From Smittia aterrima (Eukaryota; Arthropoda; Insecta; Diptera; Chironomidae), in the NCBI GenBank assembly GCA_033063855.1, contig CP093831.1, forward strand, positions 6,882,001-6,946,000: a stretch of DNA of 64,000 nucleotides, given 5' to 3'. Position numbers and translations under genes: made by a program. How positions within the stretch are numbered: position 1 is the first letter of the stretch; each line of letters starts with the position of its first letter. Below, piece after piece: positions 49,301-60,100 of this stretch. The notes under the pieces were generated by a model. That model was not told where the DNA came from. It was given only the letters and a program-made list of their open reading frames with translations, and ran no database searches.

Positions 49301-49877
49301 CAGCTGTGGAGCTAACTATTCTTAAAAAGCGAAAACCTTTCTGTTGGTTCTAGAAATGACCTGAAATATTTTCATTCATAAATTCCAACTCGTCAGTAAG
49401 AAAAATACGATGACAACTTTAATTTTGCTTGAATAATTTAAAACCATTCGATTTCCATAAGAAACCAATCAATTTTCCGTGCTTCTGCAGCCACGAGTGA
49501 TCTTAATAGACTTTGCGAAATGCTTAGACGACGTTTGAGTCAAGCGTCAATTGACCCAAAGCCAATTGAATTAAATGCGTCTGCCCAATGATGTTAGACA
49601 GCGGTAACATGCAAAATTCCTTTTCTTGCATTTGCGAAAAAAAAATCATAAAAACTCGTTCGCTTTCAAGGTATGCGAAGTCTCAACCTTGACCATCCAT
49701 TAAATCTTAAGCAAAAATCTTCTTAAAATGTTGACGTAGGTTGATTAAGTGTTCGATTTATTTTTATTCTTTGCTTGCTTCGCAATTTCGTTCCGCTAAA
49801 CATTGAACTTGACTCACAGATATGCAGGCACAGAATCCAAACGCGAGGAATAAAAAAATCACGATCTTGAACATCAT
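43332..49877 (-). CDS. NPC1: NPC1 (Niemann-Pick C1) sterol transporter, copy A (1299 aa)
   Basis: A multi-pass sterol transporter of the NPC1/Patched/RND superfamily. Exons in transcript order: 49818..49877, 48011..48226, 47727..47886, 47198..47677, 46304..46483, 44427..46244, 43473..44369, 43332..43420; the frame is continuous. A signal peptide (MMFKIVIFLFLAFGFCAC) is followed by the Cys-rich N-terminal sterol-binding domain (GHCVWYGVC, LTCCDTEQ, RCPSCFSNFM, ICEFTC) and a Pro-rich linker with SCVDCAASCPKPPP. The first TM helix, a luminal loop, the sterol-sensing domain (DISTILVSYLLMFAYIAVSL onward), a second Cys-rich loop and the final helices come after. The C-terminus (ETISFIDYS) lacks an obvious LLNF-type lysosomal signal, which would fit a gut/plasma-membrane NPC1b-like role, though this is inference. 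The 1.6-kb first intron shows nothing else. Confidence 0.95.
46122..46990 (-). repeat. Near-identical inverted repeat, left arm (partner 63132-64000)
   Basis: These 869 bp equal the reverse complement of 63132-64000 with only a handful of substitutions that I could see and no indel. Paired positions sum to 110122 at every anchor checked (46244/63878, 46483/63639, 46921/63201, 46981/63141). The arm covers the start of NPC1 exon 6, exon 5, and intron sequence on both sides. Left of 46990 the similarity drops sharply. The repeat runs off the window end, so it is a minimum length. Confidence 0.95.
46991..47197 (-). other. Diverged part of NPC1 copy A intron before exon 5
   Basis: Next to the near-identical arm, about 50 bp still align weakly with copy B (around 63085-63131), then similarity is lost. 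No coding exon is visible. Confidence 0.5.
48227..49817 (-). other. First intron of NPC1 copy A
   Basis: 1.6 kb between the signal-peptide exon and exon 2. Short ORFs on the plus strand (48323-48505, 48551-48793) show no recognisable domain. Confidence 0.5.
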
Positions 49878-50021
49878 CGTTGCATCCGAACTTTCTTCAT
49901 AAACAAACTCTCCTTTTTGATCACGCACTTGAACTTTAAAATCACTTTCAATTGTCGTTTGCCGGTTCACCTCAGACCGCGTGAAAAAGTATTTTGACAG
50001 TCAGAACGAGATCGAACAACG

Positions 50022-50029
50022 TTTTTATA
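50022..50029 (-). promoter_or_regulatory. TATA box of NPC1 copy A
   Basis: On the minus strand TATAAAAA lies about 150 bp upstream of the ATG at 49877. About 30 bp downstream is TTCTGACTG, an initiator-like site near 50000. Confidence 0.45.
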
Positions 50030-50304
50030 GTCGAAAGAACGAAACGAAACTGAGGATCGCGATGCAAAGAATTTATTACGAATCGTTGCGCAAAAGCAAA
50101 CGAAGAAAACACTTTTTCTAGCAGTTCGAATAAAAGCTTTTCAATGAAGTTTAAGCTTGCTCTGCTTTTTCAACTTATTGCAATAAAATGATTCATGCAA
50201 ACTGAAGCATTGTTTACGGAAATATTTTTGATTTTAAAGATTTTTTTATTGATTTTTTTCTTTTGAAACATTTGAAGCATCGCAATCTTTGGTTTGGTTT
50301 TTTC

Positions 50305-51035
50305 TTATCCGAAGAGGCCCCCGAAGCCATATTGAGGAGCGTAACCGCCGCCTAAGATAGTAAAATAATTTTATTTTCTAAATCTTCTTAGAGTTTGGAA
50401 AAATTACCATATCCGCTGTTATAACCTCCTCCATAGCCTCCTTTAGGATGATGAAATGAAAATGAAGTATTTTATTTAATTGAAAAAATTATAATTACCA
50501 TGGCCATATCCTCCGTATCCATTATTATATCCTCCTCCGTGTATATTATTATAACCCCCTCCGTAGCCCCCTCTGTATCCTTGGTTGTAGGCTTCATGGC
50601 TTCCTCCTGAGTGATCGACGCCCGAATGACCGCCAAAGCTGCCTGAGTGACCTCCATATCCTTGTCCATATCCTTGCCCCCCATATCCGTGTCCTCCATA
50701 TCCGTGCCCGCCATAACCTTGCCCTCCATATCCTTGTCCGCCATAACTATTTCCGAATCCGCCTGAGAAATTAGGAAAACGAACATGATGTGAAAATAAT
50801 TTAATTTTGTTGAATTAAACATTTTTGACTTACCGTAACCGCCGTGTTTATTGCCTTTTCGTTTTTTATGTCCGAAACGACGCTCCTCATAATCTCGTTT
50901 GTCTCTTGTCAGATCTTCTTGATCAGCTGATGCATCTGTTGTCGCATCCGAATCTTCAATCTCCGTATTAGAAACTTCAGTATTTTGTGCATAAGCGAAA
51001 AGCACGAGAACGCTAAGAATAAATAAAACTTTCAT
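50305..51035 (-). CDS. Secreted Gly/Tyr/His-rich pro-protein (181 aa)
   Basis: Function unknown. Exons in transcript order: 50834..51035, 50499..50762, 50408..50440 (33 nt), 50305..50351, all joined in phase 1. A signal peptide (MKVLFILSVLVLFAYAQ) is followed by an acidic segment (NTEIEDSDATTDASADQEDL), a basic site (TRDKRDYEERRFGHKKRKG) and a Gly-rich mature part. Exon 2 has GGQGYGG/GGHGYGG repeats, then GGHSGSFGGHSG and YNNIHGGGYNNGYGG. The tail is PQYGFGGLFG. It resembles insect GYG-type cuticle or glycine-rich antimicrobial proteins. The Asp/Glu-rich part followed by Lys-Arg suggests proteolytic processing. An initiator-like TCAGTT lies near 51085-51090 and a poly(A) signal near 50245-50250, both read on the minus strand. 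Confidence 0.82.
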
Positions 51036-51587
51036 TTTCAGTCGAGAAGAGAATTTCAACTTCACTCGATAATTGTAAAATTGCAACTGAAGATTTCTTC
51101 GCAAGTCACAGAGAATTTATCTTAGAAGAGTCAGTGACTCGATTATCAACCTTGATCAATAAGTAAACAAGTTCATGAACCATTTCTTTCTTTCCGCACT
51201 TCCTGAAACCTGTTGTCGTTTATTCTTAAAGCGGTAAAATCGATTTGCTGGGATTTGCTTTACGCAATTTGATAAACTCGTTCATTCAATGATCTTTTTC
51301 AATGCTCGTTCTTGTAAGGTCGAAGAACAGTGAGAATCACTTTTGTTTGTAAACGAAAGTGGAAGTGATTGCTCGACAACCTTGTTCGCCTTGAATCGAA
51401 AGTTCAACTAGAAACAAATGATGGCAGATCTTAAATCGATTAGAGCAGTTTTGAATGGAATGAAACAAAATATTTCGACAGGTTTTATAATAATTTATTC
51501 GCGATCTAGTCGTCTATATAAAACTTAAGAGACAGCTGACATGTCTTCGAAATTGGTCACATAATTATTCTTCAGAGAACAGATCGT

Positions 51588-52281
51588 TTAACGTCTTCCA
51601 AAGCCGCTATGAATTTGAAAGAACAAATTGTTAACCACGGAAATGAAAACTAAGAGTCTTTTTAAAAGCAAACCCATGATGTCCGCCATTATGTCCACCG
51701 TGTCCTAGAAAAGAATTGTTTTGTACTTAAGTTACAGAGAACTTTATTTCAGTGAACTTACCATGATCGTATCCTTGATTGTACCCTCCATGTCCTACAA
51801 TAATTCTTTTAGATTTATCATAACTTTTTATTCGTTAGACTCACCTTGATTGTACCCTCCATGATGACCTCCGCCGTGTCCTATCAGAATTCTCTTAGCT
51901 TCATTCTTCTTTAATATTTCAATCAAACTCACCGTGATCATATCCTCCATGACCGCCGCCTCCGTGTCCTATAAAAGTATTTTATATTTGTCCTATTTTG
52001 TAGATTGGTTGAGACTCACCATGATTGTATCCTTGGTTGTACCCTCCATGTCCTACAAGAATTCTTTTAGATTTATCACAATTTTTTATTCGTTGAGACT
52101 CACCTTGATTGAAGCCTCCGTGGTGACCGCCATGATGATCGTGGCCACCTCCAAACTGACGTTTCTCACGAACTGACTCAACAGCTTCAATTATTTTCTT
52201 CTCTCCAGGAACTGACGCAGAATTTCCATAGGAAAACGAGCAGCAAACGACAGCGACTAACAAAACAAATGCGCACTTCAT
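51588..52281 (-). CDS. Secreted His/Gly-rich pro-protein built of duplicated micro-exons (121 aa)
   Basis: Function unknown. Seven exons in transcript order: 52104..52281, 52020..52052, 51933..51968, 51845..51880, 51762..51794, 51674..51704, 51588..51606. A signal peptide (MKCAFVLLVAVVCCSFSYG) is followed by a charged pro-part and a basic site (VREKRQFGGGHDHHGGHHGG). Exons 2-5 are 33-36 nt each, start and end in phase 1, and encode units such as GHGGYNQGYNHG and GHGGGHHGGYNQG. The last two exons give HNGGHHGGFGRR; the donor after exon 6 (GTTTGC) is weak. Introns between units are near-copies of each other, so whole exon-intron units were duplicated. TATA and initiator elements upstream support expression. 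The family resembles the genes at 42321 and 50305. Confidence 0.8.
51762..52103 (-). repeat. Tandem exon-intron units of about 84-88 bp
   Basis: Each unit has a 33-36 nt Gly/His exon plus an intron of about 50 bp. The intron sequences at 52053-52103 and 51795-51844 are nearly the same, sharing GATTTATCA, TTTTTATTCGTT and AGACTCAC (plus strand). Exons 2 and 5 differ in only a few bases. Confidence 0.8.
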
Positions 52282-52330
52282 TGTCTAAGATTTTTCTTTG
52301 ATGATGCTTATGTCAAGAAATCAAAGTAAT

Positions 52331-52367
52331 AACTGATACGTTTTAAAACTCTCTCGAGTCTTTTATA
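52331..52367 (-). promoter_or_regulatory. TATA box and initiator of the micro-exon gene
   Basis: On the minus strand TATAAAAG (52360-52367) is followed about 30 bp later by the insect initiator TCAGTT (52331-52336), which lies 50 bp before the start codon at 52281. This is a good match to a TATA/Inr core promoter. Confidence 0.65.
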
Positions 52368-53166
52368 CGAAGGCTCTTCAACGACAAACGATTAGATGCC
52401 GACGATTCACTAACTGGTTTCTAATTTGTATTGGTTTGAAACTGGATGAATGGAAATTTCATAAAAGAACGTTTGACCGGTGTAATTTTATTTTACGTGA
52501 TGATTTTTACGATGGATATTTACGCGTAGAAAATTACACAATTAGAGGATCATCTCAATTTATTTCGAAATCTAATTTTTTACCATCACAAGGAGAGATC
52601 GATTTTCTGATTACAATGTAAGTCGATCGAGCTCATGCGATTTGAGCGCCAAAGATTCTCTCTTAATCGGTAAACTGTGCTGAAACTGGAACAAACTCAC
52701 GAATTCTCCACGATTCATGGCAGCAGGTAGAAAGTTCTATTCAGTTTCAAGTAGCCAGCGAAATTTATAGGAAGCCACTCACTCTTGTTTCGTCTTTACA
52801 ACTCGTGACACCAAAAATTTTGTAAATTGTGTAGCTTCATTTTAAACATTAGATTTAAGTTTAAATAAATTAGATGACTGTTGTCAAATAAAAAAGCAAA
52901 CGATCCTGTTGTACTAAGTTATAAGAAACATTTGAAAGCACGAGATTGCTTTCGCTTATTACGTCACAAGCAACGTAGAAATCGTTTGAAGTCGAATAGC
53001 TTACCTGAGACCTTTCTTACTCGTTATCCTAATTAAGAGTAATAAGGACAACCTTTCCATCGAAAAAAATATCACTGAAATCATGAAATTTCGTGTCATT
53101 CATTTCGAAGACGTCATAGAGTCAAGGCGAACATTTGAAGACTACTCACATCTTTATCAACCCAAG
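52368..53166. other. Intergenic region
   Basis: About 0.8 kb between divergently transcribed genes. An in-frame ATG at 53083 could extend F-box gene B. Nothing else is recognisable. Confidence 0.4.
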
Positions 53167-54667
53167 ATGGAAGCTACGACAATAGAAAATTTACATGAAA
53201 CTGTTTTGTTACAAATCTTTGAATATTTGGATCCAAAGTCTCTGCTGCAATCAACTCTTGTCTGTCATAGGTGAATATTATTATAAAGTTTAAGTTTTAG
53301 CGACGATCCTAACATTTCCTAAAATTCTTTTTAGATGGAACGAAATCATTGGGAGTTCATCGAATACGATGAAGCAATTCTCGATCAATTTGCAGCCAAT
53401 TTACACGATGTCAAATTTATCGCTCTGGTATAATCATTTGCAGCAGCTCAGTGGAAGTAGTCGGAAGTTTATTGATGTGAAAATTCAATGCTTTAACGAG
53501 GAGCAAATTGGAACCTTCGAATTTCACAACATCATCACGAATCATACGTTTTCATTGAGAACACTTACATTTGAAATGATTCACAATTTACATCCTCAAA
53601 CGGTGATGAATGTTATGGCTGCTTTACCAAATTTGGCGAGTGTTAATCTGCACTACAGCAAGTTTCAATCAGTTGAAGGGGTGCAAGTCGAGAATCTAAA
53701 AAGCCTGAGGCATTTGAGCGTTTACGGAACCGACACGTTCGTAGTGAAGCTTTTCTCGCAATCAAAGCTCATTTCTTTTGACATGAGAACTCTATCAGAA
53801 GTGGGCATCGAACATTTGGCGGATTTTGTCTCATCACAGAAAGATCTTCAATCGCTGATTTTAAAATTAAAAACAGACAATTTCTTTTCACTTCTCTTTT
53901 CAAACAAAACGAAATTTGAAGGCTTCAGTTCTAAACTTGAAAAGTTTAAATTCGAATATCAAGATGCGTCGTTCTCGAGAGAAACAGAAGACAATTTCAT
54001 CAATTTTCTGAGAACTCGAGGATCAAATTTAAAAGAACTTGAGCTCAAAGGCACTTTGCTACCTAAATCATTTGCCTTCATCTTTTCAGAGCTCAAATTC
54101 CTACGCAAATTCACTGTCGACCCTTTCGAAGCTCTTAGAGACGAAAAACTTCAAGAGAAGATTCATTCGTCTTCATCAATCGAGCATCTTGAGATGCTAT
54201 GCTTCATTTCTGAAAGCCATGAAAGAGAAGTGCTGAATGTAAATGCGATCTTAAATATGCCGTTGTTTTCACTTCTTTCTCCATATTTGAAAGAAGCAAG
54301 TTCCCAGAAACTCCAAAGTCTGATTGAGGAAGAACTTACAATTGTTAGCAATTTGGGATTTTTGTTGAAGAAAAGTTCAATTAAAAAGCTTACTATTGAA
54401 GAATTCAATTTCTGTTCCCTTGGCAGAGACTCTCTCAGAAAACTCCTCTACATTTTCACAGCAACGGAAAATTTAAAATATATTGAACTCGCAGGAGATC
54501 AAGAGCGATTAAAAATTTTCGTCGAATTTCTTAAATGCATTGAGTGGAAGCATCTCGAGACTTTAAAAATTGACACTCATGATCCTGAATGTCCTTTGTT
54601 GTTAGGAGAATTTCTTCTAAGTAAAGTAAATGGTGTCGATCTTAGCTGTTCCAATTTAACTAATTAA
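53167..54667 (+). CDS. F-box protein with LRR-like region, paralogue B (478 aa)
   Basis: A probable SCF ubiquitin-ligase adaptor. Exons: 53167..53270 (104 nt) and 53335..54667. The F-box is ENLHETVLLQIFEYLD plus LLQSTLVCHRWNEIIGSS, split by the intron at the same codon as in paralogues A and C. The start at 53167 is chosen because it gives the 104-nt first exon and the MEATTIENL start that match paralogue A; an upstream in-frame ATG at 53083 would add 28 residues. The second exon has irregular leucine-rich units (NLHPQTVMNVMAALPNLASV, NLKSLRHLSVYGTDTFVVKL). Similarity to A is strong through the first 200 residues. A poly(A) signal lies at 54696-54701. Confidence 0.88.
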
Positions 54668-55146
54668 ATCGACTTTTTGTATGTAAGAATAGGAAAATAA
54701 ATTTTATGTTATTTTAAGGAAACTTTATGATTTTTTTTATTACTGAACTACTAAAGATAATTTATTAATCCTAAGGTCCTAGAAGCCATGATCGATAACG
54801 ATTGTTTTTAAAATTTAGAGAAGATGAATAAGTTGATAGGATTTTGTGGGTGTTGGATAGTCGTAAAATGATTAAGAATTTTCGAGACCTTTTTGACAAT
54901 TAGGGATTTTTTTTCCTTCAAAACTTGCCAACTTTAATAATTGTGGGAGTATTGATCCCTGTCACAAATTTTACCAGAAGTCTAGATGCACATTTTAATA
55001 ACAACCCAGAAAGGATTGAGTTTGAACATCTGGATTTTTTTTTTCGAAACTTATTGATCCACAATTGTTCTTTAAGATCTTTAAATTTCAACAGTCTTCA
55101 GCCTCAGCTCAACAAGTAAACATCTAAAGTGATCGTGAAAATTAAA
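54668..55146 (+). other. Spacer between F-box genes B and C
   Basis: 480 bp. A 64-codon ORF at 54925-55119 (containing RSLDAHFNNNPERIEFEH) might be a worn F-box/LRR fragment, but it has no F-box and no clear junctions. Confidence 0.35.
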
Positions 55147-56717
55147 ATGAAAGTAAAAACGATTGAAAATTTGCCGGAAGAGGTTTTGATTGAAATTTTT
55201 GAGTGTCTTGATGTGAAAGCGATTCTTGAATCAACTTTAGTCTGCCAGCGGTAAAAATAAACGATTTCGATAACTTAAAAATACTTTAATTCATTTTTTT
55301 CTTCAGATGGAACGAAATCATCAGCAACTCATATCGAGTTATGAGCAAAGTTAAAGTTATAAGCAAATATATGAAGGAATTTTTTGACAGCCAACGAAAG
55401 TATGTGAACATAAAAATGTTTAGATCAACAGTTCGCCACTGCAAATTGCTTCGACCGTTAGATGACGTGCAAAGGTCATTATTGAAGTCAATAACATTCA
55501 CGGAGTGCGTACTGGATGACATAAACTTGAAAAATATCACCGACGCGTGTCAAAACCTGGAGAGTCTTTGTTTACAAAATGTAAAGTTCGAGAATGCTTG
55601 TCGAATTGTAACGCCAGCTACGAGCATATCCTCGAAGAAGCTGAAAACATTGGAAGTTTCAAAATGTTGTATGCGTCTACTGAAGCACTTCTATTCAGTT
55701 GAATTAATTACGATCAAGTTGGAAGATCCTCTGAATGTGAGTAGCACGATGTTAGGAGACTTCATTTCGAATCAAAAGAAATTGGAATCTTTGACTCTGC
55801 GAATGGACTCGGCGACGTTTTTCTGGATTTTCATGACAAGAACATTTAAAGTTAGTGGTGAAGAATGCGGAAACCTCAAGCAGCTTTTAATTTTCGTCGA
55901 CGGGTGTCAATACAAAGTAATGCCGATTCAAAGCGAAGCCAATTTTATTGAATTTCTTGCTCTTCGTGGATCGAATCTGGAGGAGTTTTCGTTTGACGGC
56001 GTCAGAGAAGGTTTAATCCATCAATTTGCTTTGAAAAAGCTCAAAAACTTGAAGTCACTTGTGCTGAACTCAAAAAATATGACAAGGAAATCGCATTTGA
56101 TTGGTCGCACTATTTCCTCGAGAATGGAAAAACTTAACATCGAAGGCCCGAAAATTGGATACAATGAGCCTGACACAGTTGAAGCAAATTTACTTTGTTT
56201 CCCTAAGATAAAGTGTTTGAAGCTTGCAACTCCTAACAAAAAGATTTTATCATCTGCATCGAAGACCTTGCCGAAAATTGAGATTCTTTCATTTTATTCA
56301 TTGCCGGAGATCAACTGCGAATTTAAATTCAAGAAATTGAAGGAAGTTCAAATAGATTTTGTCAATTCTTTTTATCCTGTACAAACATTGATTGATAACA
56401 ATCCAACGATTGAGAGAATTTCAATCAAAAATTTGAAATCGGACAACAAGAAAAATCGTTTTGAGAATTTAGTTAAATCTCTGACATCCAATAAGATGAA
56501 ACATATCAAAGTTCAAGGTGGCATTATAATTCTTAAAATGTTCTATGAAGCTCTCAAAAAAGTTAAATGGAATTGTCCTTTGGAGACTGTCGAATTAATT
56601 ATCAACAACGAGAGTGAAGACTTTGTTCGGTCGATAATCTTTTATGTTCCCAAACACAAAGATTCATGGATTCCAGAAAATACTGTCTTAGAGAGTAAAT
56701 CAAGTTTATCACAATAA
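55147..56717 (+). CDS. F-box protein with LRR-like region, paralogue C (504 aa)
   Basis: A probable SCF adaptor. Exons: 55147..55250 (104 nt) and 55307..56717. Exon 1 (MKVKTIENLPEEVLIEIFEC...) encodes the F-box and joins to RWNEIISNS in exon 2, the same architecture as A and B. The C-terminal region is leucine-rich but more diverged (LEYSL-poor, with ACQNLESLCLQNVKFENACR, KKLKTLEVSKCCMRLLKHFY, GSNLEEFSFDGVREGL). It stands 480 bp after paralogue B on the same strand, so B and C are tandem duplicates. Strong divergence between neighbours suggests rapid change of substrate recognition, which is inference. Confidence 0.87.
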
Positions 56718-57184
56718 GAAATTGGAGGAAAAAGGAGAAAAAAATATTTTTTTTCTTGAATTTTTGAAGTTTAACGACTTTTTTTCTAGCACTTTTGAAT
56801 TTTACTTCAGAGCTTTGATCAAAAATCAAGTTGATAAAGAAGCGCATTCAAGTAAAATACGACAACAGAGACTCCAAAAAGAATTTCGTTTATTCAGAGT
56901 TTAGTTTTTACGGGAAAGAGACGTGCAAAAATCTTCAAGTGCTGATAAATATATAAACAAACTTTTAATTTTTAGTTTGCTTATAAATTCCTGCTCGGAA
57001 TCTAAGACAAAAGTGATTAAAAATAAAAAAATGATGAACGAATGAAGTTTTCTTGGAATTTGTGCAAGCAAAACTATTTTCTTTGCCTTTACCACAATTC
57101 GTGGTGTAAATAATTAGTGTATTTAAGTTATTTGTAACTGCTTAGTGCCAGGAGCTGTAGAATAAAAAAAATTCAAGGACAAAG
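56718..57184. other. Intergenic region before NPC1 copy B
   Basis: About 470 bp, AT-rich, with no gene. It must contain the NPC1 copy B promoter. No TATA box as clear as that of copy A is seen. Confidence 0.4.
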
Positions 57185-60100
57185 ATGTCAAACAAAAATC
57201 GGATTATCAGAAACTGCATTCTCCTGCTTATCTTCGGATTTAACCTGGTAAGAGTCTTTTCACTGACCCGCAGCAGTTTTCAATTAGGATAATTATTGTG
57301 AAGCAATTAGCTTTTGAAAATCAATATAAGTTGTTTGCTTAATTCAACTTGCACTAACTAACGGAGCTAGTTGAACACACAGACAAAGCTTTTTCACAAG
57401 TGGAGTCACGCCGCAGTTGTAAAGCTTTTATGCGATGAGAAGAAACGAAAGCGTTTCTGTATCTCGTCTTCGTTTCTTTAAAGGGCAATTGACTGATAAG
57501 ATTCTTTTGTTTTATTTCGAGTTCAATCGCAGTTGCGGTTGTAGTCCAAGGTAATGGTTTTTGAACTATCGATTTTGTTTTCAACGTAGAAGAGATTGCT
57601 TTTGGTCAAAACATTGTCCGTGACGTCACCACCACACACTGATGATTTACGTAGTCGCTTTTCATCTCGCGCGCTTCTTTTCAACAGCAGCTAGATATGT
57701 GTAGTTTTCTCCGCTGCATGGAACAAGTCATCGCAACAACAAAAACCTGGCGCAGAAGCTGAAAGTGATCATCGATTCTTGTTTTTCGCTTACTCGAAAC
57801 CGGCTGTTCTTATCAGAATGCTAAAACTAAAAGACCTGGTTCTGTTTATAAATATGTAGAAGCGAATTCTGTTTGCGACTTTTCTAGGTTTTTGGAATTT
57901 TTGGCTCACTAATGAGAGAGGGAGGGGCTAGTTCTCTATTGGCACCACAAAAATAAATTCTTTAAAATGACCAAAAATAAGTTTCCGTTGAAACTTTCTC
58001 CTCTTGAGGACTAAATAATTCAGATATCAATTTAATAACAATCGATCCAATATTAGCTGTCTATTCTATAAGAACAGGCGCAGTTTGAAAGCCGGACATT
58101 TCCATCCGTCGTTGGGGTTTAACGATTTGCTTTGAACTATTCATGATATGAGGAATCGCTTCGATATGTTTAGAATTTGCTGTTGAATCTTTTTTGAGCG
58201 AGGTTTCAAAATTATAGCAATCATTGTAACCATTTTCTAATGCTACGTGAATAACCCTTTGGTTACACAAATCGATGCGATTTCCACGTTGAGGAGCGAA
58301 ACTTATTTAATGAGGCGATTGAGGACTGATTATATTCGCTGCGGAATATTCGATCAACTCACTACCGTCTCTTGAAAGAAATTTATGTAGTGGAGCGTTC
58401 GTTAATAATTCGTCACGCTGATGGGGGAAAATTTCCATCGACAATTAAACAAATTTCCCAAGTAATAATTTTTGTATTAGCCATCGTCGACTTTGAAATG
58501 TCATGAAGAATTAGATTGAAACTGAAGACCCGCAAACACACTACGCTTATAATTAGATTAGGCAACACGAAGAAGAACTTGAATTCGCTTTCCTTCGAAT
58601 GAAAGTGTGTCCATGACAGGGAAAAGGAGAAAATCAGGGCCGGGCTTAGCGTGTAACCTAATCGCTTTCGCTCATGCACTTGATGGTCAATCGACGGCAT
58701 GCGATTTAAACTTCACGTGAAATGCAAATAAAGTAACTGACTTTGGCGTGACAAGCTTGCCTTCTCTCCTAGAACTTCCAATCGATCGCTGGTTGGAAAA
58801 TTCAACCCATGAACTATTTTTTAATGTAAACTTATAGGCCAAGATTTTCCGGGTAGGGAAATCGATGTCGTTGTAGTTTTCACACAACGACAGAGGCGGA
58901 AGCAAACCTATTAGACTGCCAAATCGTTTCAAACACTCATTTTTAATGTGCATTCCATTTGTGATGTTTATCTTGAACTTGCCGGTTTCACTCCAAACGC
59001 TCGTTCACTGATAACATCAGGAATTCGATAACTGATTTCTCGAATCAGTTTAACTGCGATCTCGTCAATTTAGACGAATTGTTCACCAATCTGAACAACT
59101 CTGGCTGGGTTAATTGAAGAATTGACTCTGCGCAAATGTATTTGCATTGAATTGATTTTGAGGAGTTAGTGATAGCACACGTCATTGTATAGAGAAGCTT
59201 TGATTTGATAAGATAAGCGGTAATGTCGAAAATCGTTAGTCCTCTCACGGACATTGAAGCTCTTGTGGCTTTAACAGACACATTTAACTGACAAACCTTT
59301 CAAGGTTATCACTAGATCAATAACGCATTACAAGCAAAATTAAGTAGCTCAAAGTAACTCATGAAAAATAAGGGAAAAATTGCAAATCTAGAGCATTCGC
59401 TTAGTCGCATAGACACCTCGTCAAATTAATTAGTTCCGCTGTGCTAGATTCGAACCTCAAACCTAATTTTCTTATTTGAAAGCTCTCTTGATAAATCTCC
59501 ATCGGCATTTTGTTTATTTTTGATTGTGAATTATGGATTTGTAAACTCGAAAGCTCACTTGAAATCTTCATTACCGCTTTATGTTTTCACAGACGCCATT
59601 TATACTACAAGCGCAGTCGTGACGACGCGAATTTGTTTGAAACTTTAAAGAAAACCTTCTGAGCAAACAGTTTTCGCTTGCTTTTGTTTACCTTCCATCG
59701 GAGCACAAAGCTATTAGCAGAAAACGTTTTAATTACGAGAAGTTAATATTCGAAAGATGAAATATTGCTCACAATCTTGAGAGTTGCACTTTCTGGAAAA
59801 CAATATTTCATGATGAAATTTTTCTCTCTCGTAGAAGTGTGAATTGTGAAGATAAAAATTGAAACTTCATTGCTTACAAAACAAGCAGAAAATAAATCGT
59901 CCGCTTATTTATTTGAGTTTCCAATTCGCAAAGCTGACGAGTTTGTCTGCGGATGATTTGGTTTTGCCTATGGCAACAGATTCTATACGCGATCTTGTAG
60001 GTTTAATGCGTAAACAAGTTTACAGCTCTTGTTACAATATAAATTTACTCAAGACCTTAGGTAACGAGAGCTAAATGTAGCTCATTGATGTTGATTGCGG

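Noticed and set aside
54925..55119. 64-codon ORF between F-box genes B and C
   Set aside because: A possible worn paralogue fragment, but it lacks the F-box and alignable repeats, so it is not called as a pseudogene.
59400..59465. B-box-like GATTCGAACC suggesting a tRNA
   Set aside because: No cloverleaf can be drawn on either strand.
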